From Euwallacea fornicatus (taxonomy: Eukaryota; Arthropoda; Insecta; Coleoptera; Curculionidae): DNA of 64,000 nucleotides. Both the position numbers and the translations under genes were made by a program. Position 1 is the stretch's first letter; each line of letters starts with the position of its first letter. The notes under the pieces are model-generated. The model worked only from the letters and a program-made list of their open reading frames with translations. It was not told where the DNA came from and did no database searches. Below, in pieces: positions 20,994 to 31,612 of this stretch. The stretch spans positions 124,001 to 188,000 of the forward strand of contig NC_089575.1 in the NCBI RefSeq assembly GCF_040115645.1, written 5' to 3'.

Positions 20994-22290
20994 TTAGGTC
21001 GTGTAGTATGAAATGAGTAGATTCTCGAAATGCCACATTCAACTGTGAATAACTTTACTCTAAATCTATATTTGGACTTGACTTTTTTATGTGAAAAAGA
21101 CACATTCTTCCTCTTTCGATCAGAGTTTAAAGTGTTGAAAATTATTGAAAACTTTTATTTTTATAAAAATGTTTGTGCAGGCATGCAAAATAGTGAAATT
21201 CGTGTGTTAATGAAATATGAGTTCCACCGTGGAACTGCAACAGCTCAGACGGCTCGCAATGTTAATGATGTGTTTGGTACTGAAGTCACTTCACAGCAAA
21301 CAGTATCTCGTTGGTTCATGAAATTTCGTTCTGGCAATTTTGACCTAACAAATGAACCACGTGGTCGACCTGAAACTCAAGTGGATAACGATCATCTGAA
21401 AGCCGTGGTGGAAGCAAATCCACGTCAAAGTGCCTTCGAATTTTCGTTAATATTCAGTGTAACCAAAAAAACAATGTTGACTCATTTGGCTGAAATTGGT
21501 GAGGTGAAAAAGCTGGACAAGTGGGTACCGCAGGGTACCGCATGAGTTGAGCGACATACAGAAAGAACGACGTCTCGAAGCTTGTGTTTCTTTGCTGTGC
21601 CGGTGTAATAACGATCCATTTTTGAATCGGATTATTACTTGTGATGAGAAAAGGATCCTATATGACAATACCAGACGTTCATCGCAGTGGTTGGATCAAG
21701 ATGAACCACCAAAACATTGTGCGAAAGAAAATGTTCATCGAAAGAAGCTTATGGTGTCCGTTTGGTGGTCCAACGCAGGTGTCATCCATCACAGCTTCAT
21801 GAAACCTGGTGAATCGATCACGGCTGATGTCTACTTCCGACAACTGACCGAAATGATGAGGCAACTGACGGTTAAGCAGCCAAGATTAGTCAATCGAAGC
21901 GCACCGCTATTGCTGCACGACAACGCTCGGCCACACACCGCACAAGTCACCTTGGCCAAGCTACAGGAGTTGGAATTGGAAACTCTTCGTCATCCACCGT
22001 ATTCACCCGACTTAGCACCCACTGATTACCACTTCTTTCAAAATTTGGATAACTTCTTGGTAAGGAAAACATTCGACTCCGACGAGGCTGTCAAAGCTGC
22101 CTTCCACGAGTTTATCGACTCCCGGCCTGCAGGCTTTTACAGCAGGGGAATCAATGAACTTCCCGTTAAATAGCAGAAGTGTATTGGTAATGGTGGTGCA
22201 TATTTCGATTGACAATAAAAACATTTCATACGAAAAAAAAATGACTAAAGTTTCAATTCAATTCTACTCATTTCATACTACTCGACCTAA
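20994..22290 (+). mobile_element. Classical mariner element F, 1.3 kb
   Basis: The terminal repeats TTAGGTCGTGTAGTATGAAA (20994) and TTTCATACTACTCGACCTAA (ending 22290) are inverted matches of ~30 bp, with TA at 20992-20993 and 22291-22292. The 1297 bp length and single transposase are typical of mariner. Confidence 0.94.
21182..22212 (+). pseudogene. Mariner DD34D transposase (element F)
   Basis: Close in sequence to the cecropia-type mariners. ATG at 21182 (MQNSEIRVLMKYEFHRG), then the helix-turn-helix DNA-binding half and the KKLDKWVP linker. There a 10 bp tandem duplication of GGGTACCGCA (about 21524-21543) shifts the frame. The second half resumes at LSDIQKERR and keeps all catalytic blocks: TCDEKRILYDN, LLHDNARPH and YSPDLAPTDYHFF (DD34D). 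A TGG to TAG change stops the frame at 22171-22173; the following codons still read QKCIGNGGAYFD to a TGA at 22210-22212. Only two lesions, so a fairly young copy. Confidence 0.95.
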
Positions 22291-22596
22291 TATAATAAAT
22301 GACATCAATCAAAGCGATATGATGACAAAATGCCTACAAAATTTGGATGAAAGGTATTGATTATGCGTTGAACATAGTGGAAGGAGCTTTGAACAATATC
22401 TATACAATAATAATAAAAACAAAGGAATAAATTTATTCTGCCTTATTGTCATTGTATTCAATATAATTTAATTTTAATTTTAATTGCTAATATTAATTAT
22501 ATTCCTCTTGGGCTAAAAAGTAAATATTGCGTTTATGAAATAAAACAGTAGAAATACTTTTTGAAGCATTTTTCTTATATTCTGATATTCTATATA
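22291..22596. other. No gene; possible piggyBac 3' flank
   Basis: AT-rich sequence between mariner F and element E. Because E inserted within a minus-strand piggyBac relative (31935-34776), this side should hold the displaced 3' part of that element. I could not recognise transposase codons here. Confidence 0.35.
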
Positions 22597-22947
22597 CAGG
22601 GTGGGCCAACGAAAACGAAACGGTCCATGTTTAGCGTTCTTAATGTGGTTTAAAAAAAACGTCAATTGATTTGTCGAGGGGGAAACCTTTTAGACTTATT
22701 TTTAAACTCCTATCTTTAACCCCTTGAGCAGGGTGCTATTCACCCTTAAAATCTTAAATGGAAAGTGGCGTCGAGTGACACCTTGTTTGAAAGGCCTTTC
22801 AATTTTCTTTTCAATGATGCCTACTTTTTGACATGAAATACCATTTTGACATTTTAAATTAGAAATTTTTCCGTTTTATTTACAAAGACGCTTGGATAAT
22901 CAAAAAAATCATTTAATACTTAGACTTCAGTATTACTTAATTAAATG

Positions 22948-23664
22948 TGTTTAGGCCAGGGGCTTCCTGAGTTCCTGCCTAACAGTAGTGACTGCCTCAC
23001 TAGGCACCCACAGGGGAATCGAAATACGCTGGTGAGGTTTCTTAGTTGATTCGAAGGACCAGACGGGCTACCGTCATAAAGTAATGGGGTTCCAAAGATT
23101 CGAGAAATGATATACTCGGTTACACAAGTTACCTTGAATTTAATGACAGACTAGTTGAATTACGAATTACAGGGTGAGTTGTGACTAACTTATTAACAAT
23201 ATTGCCCGTGTGTGGGGTTTTATGGCAACGAGAGCTAGAGAGGTTTGTTGTTTTCGCGACGGGATGAAAAACGGTTCTGGTTTTTGCTCCAAGAGAAGTT
23301 CGTGCCCCTTCCCGCAGAGGACGCAGGTTCCCGAGTTTGGGTTCCCACGATTTCATGAGAAAGTCGCCACCTTGATGCTTTCACACCATTACCTTATCGC
23401 TAACACCCTCTGGTTCATGTCCACTTGCGCGTGTGTTGCCACATTTCATCCTAATTTACTGCTGCCCTTAATGTGTTTGGGCGATTTGCACTTCATAAAT
23501 CAGGGTGAATGTGCACCAGATGAGAGGTGATTAGCGCGGTACCCATGGTTTGGCACCCAGTGGTATGTCAAGCTTTTGTTTCTGGTTTCTCTCTTTACCA
23601 GATTTATTACCCAGATGTTAGGGCAATACGTGAGAGCGATTTTTATGTTGGAGTTTTTCCAACA
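22948..23664 (-). repeat. BEL/Pao 3' LTR
   Basis: 717 bp, TGTTTAGG to CCAACA on the plus strand, which is TGTTGG to CCTAAACA in coding sense. No difference from the copy at 29537 was noticed. It contains TTCGAAGGACCA at 23050-23061, which resembles the 3' end of tRNA-Tyr. Confidence 0.96.
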
Positions 23665-23677
23665 TACTGCCCCCCGG
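23665..23677 (-). promoter_or_regulatory. Polypurine tract of BEL element
   Basis: In coding sense the last bases before the 3' LTR read CCGGGGGGCAGTA, a purine-rich tract of the kind that primes plus-strand DNA synthesis. Confidence 0.8.
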
Positions 23678-23806
23678 CGTTGGAGCTTTCGGCGAAAACG
23701 GGATCAAAAATTTAGGTATAAGGAGAGCGGCTTCTTGCCATACGTGCTTTTCATGAAGGGAGGTTTTGAGGAGAGGTGGCGAAGTCATCATGGTGGGAGA
23801 CGAGGC

Positions 23807-26800
23807 CTATTGATCGCAAGGAACCCCCTCTGGGAACGAGAGTTCAGGTAGGGGAGAGATTTTCGTTATCGGCCTAGTGAGCTCATTTTTTTGAGTTCTA
23901 AGCCTGACCACTCGAACGACTCCGTCGGATCCCGGCATGACTTGAATGACCCTGGCTAGAGGCCAATGCAAAGGGGGGGCGTCATCTTCCCTGATGAGCA
24001 CGAGGTCACCTACTTGGACGTTTTTGGCAGTTTTAGCCCATTTTGGGCGATTCTGGAGTCGATTTAAGTAATCAACTGACCAGCGCTTCCAGAAGACCTG
24101 TTGAATTTGGACATACCTCTGCCAAAGGGAAAGCCTATGCTCGTTGATATGAGTTACGTCCTTTTCTGGGTAGGAAGTGGGATTTGTGCCAATTAAGAAG
24201 TGGCCAGGGGTTAGAGCTGCAAGGTCGGAAGGGTTGTTTGAGAGAGCACAAAGTGGCCTGGAGTTTAAAATCGCTTCTATTTGACACAGCACTGTGGAAA
24301 ATTCTTCGAAAGTGAATTGTGCCCTGCCAGCGATTCGCTTTAAATGATACTTGGCGCTTTTGATGGCCGATTCCCACAACCCTCCCCAATGAGGAGACCG
24401 CGGAGGGATGAACTTCCATTGAATCTCGTGTTGAGATACAGCGGTTTGAATAACATCTTGGAGTTTGTTTTTTGTGAACGCTTGGTACAACTCTTTCAAC
24501 TCGTTACGAGATCCTGCAAAGTTAGTGCCATTGTCACTAAAAATGACCGAGGGGTTTCCTCGACGTGAGATAAATCGCTTTAAAGTCATGAGGAAGTCTT
24601 CAGTGGAGAGACTTGAAACTAGCTCAATGTGTATTGCTTTAGTGGCCATACATACGAAGACTGCGATGTATGCCTTTGTTGTTGGAGCTTTGCGCAATTT
24701 TGAGGTTTTCAAGAAAAATGGCCCACCAAAGTCTACACCTACATTTTGAAAGGGCCTTGAGATGTTAACGCGTTCTTTAGGCAGATTCGCCATGATTTGT
24801 TCACACGTTCGAGCATTGAACCTGTGACAAACGATGCACCTCCTAATGATGCGTTTTACTTCGCGCAACCCATTTAGCGGCCAAAACCGGGTTCTTACAT
24901 TGCTCAATACACTTTGAGCACCCGCATGCCCTAGACGAATATGCTCGTGAGTGAGCATCAAGGCGACTACGGGATCACGAGAAGGGAGGAGAATGGGATG
25001 CTGCTGGTCAAATGGTATGTCGGCATTTGCTAATCTACCGCCCACTCTTATAAACCCGCGCGAATCAATATAAGGTGCCAGAGGAAGCAAATTCTTATTT
25101 GACAGCGGTTTCTTCGATGAGATTTCGAAAAGTTCTTTCCGAAATCTCCTCTTTTGGACGTCTTTGATGATGAGATCTTGAGCAGCTTTGATCTCATCAA
25201 CTGAGAGAGCGCCTGCCAACCTTTTTGACCTGACCTGACGTGAATTACTGATGAAGCGCAGAGCATATGCTACAGATCGCTTTAAACGAGAGAATGAAGA
25301 GAATTTTAAGAAAATGTCGTGCCAAAATTGAGAGGGTTCATGTAGGTCGCGGGTGATCAAGAAGGCTGTTTTCCTTTCTTCGGGAAGAGTTGACAGTGAA
25401 GGCGATGAATCGAGACTGTCTAGACACAACTCGGTTTTGTTCAAAAATTTAGGGCCATGGAACCAGAAATCGGACTGGATGATGGTTTCTGGGAACAGAC
25501 CTCGGGAGAGCAAGTCAGCTGGATTTTCAGCTGACTTCACGTGCCGCCATATTGCATGATTCGATTTGTCTTGTATCTGGGCCACCCGGTTCGAGACAAA
25601 AACTGTCCACCTGCTGGCGTGAGTCCTGCACCAACCAAGAGCTATTTCCGAATCTGACCACAAATTGACAGTTTCAAATGATATTTTTCCTTCGAATATT
25701 TTCTTGAGATTTTGAGCGAGCTTCGCCAATAAGAGCATGGCACAGAGTTCCAATCTGGGAAGTGATACAGTCTTCATGGGAGCTACCTTGGATTTTGCTG
25801 ACACGAGATTGCAGGATACGCTGTTATCAATGTATTCCCGACGGACATACACGCAAGCACCATAAGCAGCCAAACTTGCGTCAGCAAACCCATGAAGTTC
25901 GGTTTTGCGAGCAAGTTTTCTCAAGAAAATACAGCGAGGAATTTTTAATTGTTTTGCACGCGACAAACATCTGGTAAAGTCTGCCCACTGAGTTAGAGCA
26001 TGCTTATCAGAGATTTCTGTATCCCAATCCATTTTCTTGGACCACAGCATTTGCATTAAGATTTTTCCCTTGACGATCACGGGATTGACGAGGCCGAGTG
26101 GATCGAAGCATTGCGCAATGCTCGAGAGGATTTTTCTTTTGGTAATTATAGTCTCAACCGGTTTCTGAGGGGAGGTGAAGCAAAATGTATCGTCAGTTGA
26201 CAACCAGTTGAGACCTAGGACCTTAGTGGGTGACTCATCTAGATTTAAGTCAATCGTGGAGTTTTCGCGTGACGAACTTAACGGATGTATTTTGCTAATG
26301 ACTGACGGTGAATTAGATAGCCATTTATGCAGCCGGAACCCCGATTGGTTCAAACATGAGTTTAGTTGTGCATAAAGAGAGAAGAGTTCGGTTTCGCTTT
26401 CCCCTCCGCTGAGAATGTCGTCGACATAGCATTGATTTTGAATGCTGTCTGCGGCAGCAGGGTAGACCTTTCTGTTATTTTCACCTATTTGAGTCAGCAC
26501 TCGAGTTGCCACATATGGAGCAAAGTTGGTACCATAGGTGACAGTAGACAGCTCAATGCATTGAAGAGGATCATTGGGGTCACTCCGCCATAAAATATTT
26601 TGTAAGAAACATTGCTGGGGATTGACCCTAATCTGCCTGTACATTTTTTCAATGTCGCAGACCAGCACGAAGTTGAATGAGCGAAACCGACATAAAATGT
26701 CATAGAGATCGGGTTGCACCTGGAACCCTTTGTGACATATGTCATTGAGTGAATAACGAGTTGAACTTTTCGCAGAAGCGTCAAATACCACCCGAAGCTT

Positions 26801-29278
26801 GGTGGATGTACTAGCTTCACGTGTTACGCACAAGTGAGGGATAAAATATTTGCGGTCACCTCTTTCGTTCGTCTTTGTTAGCGGAACATATCGGGCGTGA
26901 CCAAGCGAAACATATTCCTCGAGGAATGTTTTGTATTCTGAGAAGAGTTCGGGTTTTGACTGGAATCGCCTTTCGAGAGATAAAAACCTATTCCGAGCCA
27001 TGGAGAATGAGTCCCCTAACTTTTGGTGTTCCTTGGAAGATTTGAGGGGGATGTCTATTTGAAAGGAACCATTTTCCAGCACCTTTGTGGTTGACGTGAA
27101 AATCTCTTCTGAAAGAGCGTTTTCCACCGAGAGAGGGGGATTGGATGGGATTTCTTCCATGTTCCAAAACCTTGTCAAAAGAGAGTCGAGAGTCTCCTCT
27201 TGAACCTGGGTCTCAGCACGGCCATTGAGGGCGCAGTGCGAGTTGAGTGAGTATGTGTCCACAGAAGATGTCAAACAGCGAGCAGGAACGGCACCTGCAA
27301 CTATCCACCCTAATTGCGTGTTCACGAAAGCGGGTTTGTTTCGTGATTGGGGTTTTATAAATTCTTGGGACATAAGAGTGAAATAGACATCCGCTCCTAT
27401 CAACAAATCTATTTCAGAGGGGAGGAAGAACTCTGGGTCAGCTAATTGTTCGAAGACGTCACGAGGGATGTTGAGTTTTTCAGGGTCGATTTGGATTTGG
27501 GGGAGCGGCGAAGTTATTGCCTGCAAAATCGAGCACGTGACGCTTGCTTGAGATCCTCGATTGACCCTCGAGTGGATAGTGATATGTACCGAGGCGTGAG
27601 AAATGGTAGCATGTTGAGAGATGCCCGTGATATTGAGCTTTTTGGCTTGGGGTTTGAGACCGAGTGCGGCAACGAGTCGTTGCGTTATAAAAGAGTGTTG
27701 CGACCCGGTATCGAGAAGAGCTCTCGCAACTATGGGAACCCCCCGAGTAGTGTATACGTTCACCATGGCGGTGCTAAGCAAAATAAAGGGGTTGTGTGAT
27801 TTTCCCTTTGAGAGAGTTGAGACTGTCTGCTCCATCATTGCCTCGGGGTTATTAGTGCTACCATTCGGCGCACCGCGATCGCTTTCACCATTGTGGAAAG
27901 AGGATTGAGTGGAATGCCTGAGATCTTGCGTTGTCTCAGGTCTGTGTTCCCTTCTACCAGTGCGTGCCGAGCCCTGGGTACTTTGAGTATTTCTTTGCCG
28001 TAGTAGATCACCGTGGATCAGAGAATGGTGTTTTCGATTACATTCTGAACAGCGTTTGGTGGACGCGCAGTTGGCAACTAGATGTTTGCTGCCGAGACAG
28101 TTGTTGCACAACCTCTTGGAGTTTACGAGAGAGCGTCTATCCGCGTTCGACAGAGCTATGAACCTTTTGCATGAGTAAATTCTGTGCCCCGCTTCATCGC
28201 AGCATGCACACGGAGGAGGTGATCTCAGTAGGGGTGAGGAACTGGCGATTCGTTCTTTGATACCATTTGCGTGCAGAGTTATGCCGGATTTCGTTCCCGG
28301 CTGAGGTTCGGAACTTGATAGATTCTGGAGGATTGTACACCTCCTCTCAAGAAACTCGAACAGGTCATTGACTGTGGGAAGTTTAGTCAAATCTCTTTCC
28401 TGCTCAAATGCGCGACGGGTACCGAAATCCAGCTTCTGCTGCAAATGGTAAACGAGAATCAGATTTTCTCGCTGCTCTGTCGTAATTTTCAAGTTCTTGA
28501 ATGATTCCAATGTTCCCTTAAAATGGGTTACCAACTTCCTAAGCTCTCGTGCCGTACATTTTTTTAATATAGGCGTAGAAAACAAAGCATACAAATACGA
28601 ATTAGCTATTTGAGTGGGATTTTCATAGCGCTGCTTGAGAATTGCATAAGCGTTTTCAAAATTATCATTTGTAACCTCTAGAGAATCAATCAGTTTCAGA
28701 GGCTCATCCCTTACGAATGATTTCAAGTAAAAGAGTTTTTGCACGTTTGTGAGTGAAGTGTTGTTGACTACAAGCGCTTGAAATAAATCTGAGAAGGATG
28801 TCCACTCAGTAGAGTCCCCTTTAAAGATGGGGATAGAGATTTCTGGTAATCGAATACCGGTGTACTGGTTTGTACTGTGCGGAGCTGGCGCTCCCGTCCG
28901 CGAGTTGGACAGTGAACATCGGGCTGACTGACTTTCCGAAGTTCGCTCGATGCACGTCTCAATTTGCGCTAGAATGTGAAGATATTTGTCTTCCCACTCA
29001 AATCTATCTTCCATGTCGACAATAGCATCATCTTCAACCGTAAGATTCTCAATTGCGTCCTGAACTGTTACGTATCGCTCAAACGCGTCTTTTATTCTGT
29101 CCCTACGGACTTTGAAGGGAGCAACATCGCTTTCAGAATTTTTATGTTCTTCTACCCAATTGAGAATTCGGGTTATCGAAGACTTAGCAGTTGTACGCTG
29201 CCTTATTAGAGTTGCGTAAGACATAGTTGTTAAATATAAATAAAGTACACAAGGAGTTCTTAAATAAACTGGGCTCAC
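23807..29278 (-). CDS. gag-pol: BEL/Pao gag-pol polyprotein, intact 1823 codons
   Basis: One uninterrupted frame encodes the whole retrotransposition machinery. In order: an N-terminal gag region (residues ~20-360), CCHC-type zinc knuckles around 365-430 (for example CNNCLGSKHLVANC at 391-404), a pepsin-type protease with DTGS at 523-526, a reverse transcriptase with YVDD at 951-954, an RNase H region (LHGFADASLAAYGA, VNLWSDSEIALGW), and an integrase with HHCC finger and DDE core (VGVDFGGPFF, FSDNGTNF, Glu at 1636 in WESAIK). A DUF5641-like C-terminal domain (WAKTAKNVQVGDLVL, WPLARVIQV) follows. Translation may start at residue 1 or at Met19 (29224), which begins MSYATLIRQ. No stop, frameshift or missing catalytic residue was found, so it may be active. 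Confidence 0.97.
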   Translation of the reverse strand: MSPVYLRTPCVLYLYLTTMSYATLIRQRTTAKSSITRILNWVEEHKNSESDVAPFKVRRDRIKDAFERYVTVQDAIENLTVEDDAIVDMEDRFEWEDKYLHILAQIETCIERTSESQSARCSLSNSRTGAPAPHSTNQYTGIRLPEISIPIFKGDSTEWTSFSDLFQALVVNNTSLTNVQKLFYLKSFVRDEPLKLIDSLEVTNDNFENAYAILKQRYENPTQIANSYLYALFSTPILKKCTARELRKLVTHFKGTLESFKNLKITTEQRENLILVYHLQQKLDFGTRRAFEQERDLTKLPTVNDLFEFLERRCTILQNLSSSEPQPGTKSGITLHANGIKERIASSSPLLRSPPPCACCDEAGHRIYSCKRFIALSNADRRSLVNSKRLCNNCLGSKHLVANCASTKRCSECNRKHHSLIHGDLLRQRNTQSTQGSARTGRREHRPETTQDLRHSTQSSFHNGESDRGAPNGSTNNPEAMMEQTVSTLSKGKSHNPFILLSTAMVNVYTTRGVPIVARALLDTGSQHSFITQRLVAALGLKPQAKKLNITGISQHATISHASVHITIHSRVNRGSQASVTCSILQAITSPLPQIQIDPEKLNIPRDVFEQLADPEFFLPSEIDLLIGADVYFTLMSQEFIKPQSRNKPAFVNTQLGWIVAGAVPARCLTSSVDTYSLNSHCALNGRAETQVQEETLDSLLTRFWNMEEIPSNPPLSVENALSEEIFTSTTKVLENGSFQIDIPLKSSKEHQKLGDSFSMARNRFLSLERRFQSKPELFSEYKTFLEEYVSLGHARYVPLTKTNERGDRKYFIPHLCVTREASTSTKLRVVFDASAKSSTRYSLNDICHKGFQVQPDLYDILCRFRSFNFVLVCDIEKMYRQIRVNPQQCFLQNILWRSDPNDPLQCIELSTVTYGTNFAPYVATRVLTQIGENNRKVYPAAADSIQNQCYVDDILSGGESETELFSLYAQLNSCLNQSGFRLHKWLSNSPSVISKIHPLSSSRENSTIDLNLDESPTKVLGLNWLSTDDTFCFTSPQKPVETIITKRKILSSIAQCFDPLGLVNPVIVKGKILMQMLWSKKMDWDTEISDKHALTQWADFTRCLSRAKQLKIPRCIFLRKLARKTELHGFADASLAAYGACVYVRREYIDNSVSCNLVSAKSKVAPMKTVSLPRLELCAMLLLAKLAQNLKKIFEGKISFETVNLWSDSEIALGWCRTHASRWTVFVSNRVAQIQDKSNHAIWRHVKSAENPADLLSRGLFPETIIQSDFWFHGPKFLNKTELCLDSLDSSPSLSTLPEERKTAFLITRDLHEPSQFWHDIFLKFSSFSRLKRSVAYALRFISNSRQVRSKRLAGALSVDEIKAAQDLIIKDVQKRRFRKELFEISSKKPLSNKNLLPLAPYIDSRGFIRVGGRLANADIPFDQQHPILLPSRDPVVALMLTHEHIRLGHAGAQSVLSNVRTRFWPLNGLREVKRIIRRCIVCHRFNARTCEQIMANLPKERVNISRPFQNVGVDFGGPFFLKTSKLRKAPTTKAYIAVFVCMATKAIHIELVSSLSTEDFLMTLKRFISRRGNPSVIFSDNGTNFAGSRNELKELYQAFTKNKLQDVIQTAVSQHEIQWKFIPPRSPHWGGLWESAIKSAKYHLKRIAGRAQFTFEEFSTVLCQIEAILNSRPLCALSNNPSDLAALTPGHFLIGTNPTSYPEKDVTHINEHRLSLWQRYVQIQQVFWKRWSVDYLNRLQNRPKWAKTAKNVQVGDLVLIREDDAPPLHWPLARVIQVMPGSDGVVRVVRLRTQKNELTRPITKISPLPELSFPEGVPCDQ

Positions 29279-29517
29279 CAGGCAGGTTCTACTTATACTG
29301 ATGTCCCTGGGATGATGGCGACGTCTTCTTCTACGCTGTACACGGCTTCACTTGAGGGGCACTGTCCTTGAACGCACTAATACACAGAGCACTGCACTAG
29401 CACAAATACTTGGACGGCGTGGATATACTTAGAGTTTCACTAATGAGGGGTATTGGATGCGTTAACAGCACAAGCTCGGTTGAGCACTTGAGGTTTGAAC
29501 CTTGGATTTCTGAGATA

Positions 29518-29534
29518 TCCGGCTCGAAGGACCA
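29518..29534 (-). promoter_or_regulatory. Primer-binding site matching tRNA-Tyr
   Basis: Two bases inside the 5' LTR the coding strand reads TGGTCCTTCGAGCCGGA. Its complement is TCCGGCTCGAAGGACCA, the 3' end expected of insect tRNA-Tyr with CCA added. This primes minus-strand synthesis. Confidence 0.82.
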
Positions 29535-29536
29535 AA

Positions 29537-30253
29537 TGTTTAGGCCAGGGGCTTCCTGAGTTCCTGCCTAACAGTAGTGACTGCCTCACTAGGCACCCAC
29601 AGGGGAATCGAAATACGCTGGTGAGGTTTCTTAGTTGATTCGAAGGACCAGACGGGCTACCGTCATAAAGTAATGGGGTTCCAAAGATTCGAGAAATGAT
29701 ATACTCGGTTACACAAGTTACCTTGAATTTAATGACAGACTAGTTGAATTACGAATTACAGGGTGAGTTGTGACTAACTTATTAACAATATTGCCCGTGT
29801 GTGGGGTTTTATGGCAACGAGAGCTAGAGAGGTTTGTTGTTTTCGCGACGGGATGAAAAACGGTTCTGGTTTTTGCTCCAAGAGAAGTTCGTGCCCCTTC
29901 CCGCAGAGGACGCAGGTTCCCGAGTTTGGGTTCCCACGATTTCATGAGAAAGTCGCCACCTTGATGCTTTCACACCATTACCTTATCGCTAACACCCTCT
30001 GGTTCATGTCCACTTGCGCGTGTGTTGCCACATTTCATCCTAATTTACTGCTGCCCTTAATGTGTTTGGGCGATTTGCACTTCATAAATCAGGGTGAATG
30101 TGCACCAGATGAGAGGTGATTAGCGCGGTACCCATGGTTTGGCACCCAGTGGTATGTCAAGCTTTTGTTTCTGGTTTCTCTCTTTACCAGATTTATTACC
30201 CAGATGTTAGGGCAATACGTGAGAGCGATTTTTATGTTGGAGTTTTTCCAACA
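29537..30253 (-). repeat. BEL/Pao 5' LTR
   Basis: 717 bp, the same length as the copy at 22948 with no difference noticed. In coding sense it would contain the promoter. The tRNA-Tyr-like TTCGAAGGACCA recurs inside it at 29639-29650. The AAATG target duplication follows at 30254-30258. Confidence 0.96.
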
Positions 30254-30551
30254 AAATGTTCAAACTACCCAACTGATAACCATGAATTGCAGAATATCTA
30301 CTCCGTTGAAACTTAAACGCGTTTAAAATTACATTGAGATAAACTGAAAATTGTATCCTTAAGGCAATAGATTGAATTGGCGGAACACTTGCAAAGCAAC
30401 ACATTTTTATAAAAAGTAGAATGTTCGTCTTCATCTCTAAATTTAAAATCTACATAAACAACAAAAAAATTTACAATGGTAGAATTGAGCAGTACCACTT
30501 TAGAGAATAGTAAGGCAGTGGTTTGTACTGTGTTTTCGTGATTGTGCAAAA

Positions 30552-31612
30552 ATGGTTTACACTACAGCTGAAAAAGTTGAAATTATTGCAATATTCTATT
30601 CAAATAATGAGTCTGAGTACAGATCAGCTGAGATTTCTAACCAACGGCATCCATACAGACATGTCAATCGAAAGTATGTCCTCGAACTAGTGCAAAAATT
30701 TACCCAAACTGGTTCGGTACTTAACAAAAAGCGTGATATTGTAAATCGAGTAGTCAATGAAGCAGTGGAAGTAGCTTTTATAGGTCACATGACTCAAGAT
30801 CAAAATTTAAGTACGAGGAAGTTGAGTGATGTATCAGGTGTTCCGCAAACTAGCGTACGAAGAATATTAAAAAAACATAAATGGCATCTTTATAAAATTC
30901 AATAGGTGCAAGAGCTGAACGAGGATAACTTCGACTGCCAATTCTGTGAAGTTATTAGCCACCGAGCAAATCAAGAACCACATTTACTATTTAACATTTC
31001 CTCTTCCGATGGGTGCTCTTTTTTTGTCAATAGAACTGTAAACCGTCACAACTGTCGTTACCGGAGTGATGTAAACCCAAGAATTTTTCACGAGACACAC
31101 ACACACGCAACATCCTGGAAAATTGAACGTGTGGGCTGATCTTTTCGTAGACCACCTCCTTGGACCCTTTTTCCTCCCCGGCACCCTAAATGGAGAAATT
31201 TATTTGGATCTGTTGCAAAATGTAATCGAACCTACCATTATTCAAATAATGGAAAACGATGAGCGTTATTTACCAAACCGAATAATGTTCCAACAAGACG
31301 GCGCTCCTCCACATTATGCACAGCAGGTGCGAATGTACTTAGACCAAGCATTTCCAGGAAGGTGGATTGGCAGAAGGGGTGCTATCGAATGGCCACCAAG
31401 ATCTCCAGATTTATCTCCGTTAGATTTCTTTTTTGGCGGGACACTTAAAATCTAAGATTTATGCTATCCTACAAGATTTACGGTAACGAATTATTAACGA
31501 GTGTCATCTTATAACACCAGAAGTGCTCAATAATGTAAGAAATCGATTTGAGGAGAACTTGTATCACTGCATGAAAGTTAATGGACAGCAGTTTGAAAAT
31601 TTATTAAACTAA
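30552..31612 (+). pseudogene. DD41D transposase of element E
   Basis: ATG at 30552. The N-terminal helix-turn-helix (VYTTAEKVEIIAIFYSNN, KYVLELVQKFTQTGSV) is followed by LSTRKLSDVSGVPQTSVRR and a TAG at 30903. A badly damaged middle follows, in which the first catalytic Asp block is no longer readable with confidence. From ~31123 the frame is good again: LNGEIYLDLLQN, FQQDGAPPHYA (second Asp) and WPPRSPDLSPLDFFF (third Asp, 41 residues later). Another frameshift follows FFFGG. The C-terminus NGQQFENLLN ends at TAA 31610-31612. Confidence 0.9.

Larger units (their letters stand above)
22948..30253 (-). mobile_element. Complete BEL/Pao LTR retrotransposon, 7.3 kb
   Basis: Two LTRs of exactly 717 bp (22948-23664 and 29537-30253) bracket a single long gag-pol frame on the minus strand. 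Both outer sides carry the 5 bp target duplication AAATG (22943-22947 and 30254-30258), typical for BEL/Pao integrases. In every stretch I compared the LTRs match, so the insertion is recent. There is no envelope gene. It is inserted in the 5' part of element E, ahead of that transposase. Confidence 0.97.

Noticed and set aside
23210..23530. A 106-codon plus-strand frame present identically in both BEL LTRs (also at 29799-30119)
   Set aside because: Its identity follows from the LTRs being identical; it runs antisense to the element, has no recognisable motif and is absent from the diverged LTR at 4273.
29518..29534. A tRNA-Tyr gene
   Set aside because: Only the 3' end is present, immediately next to an LTR; it is a primer-binding site.
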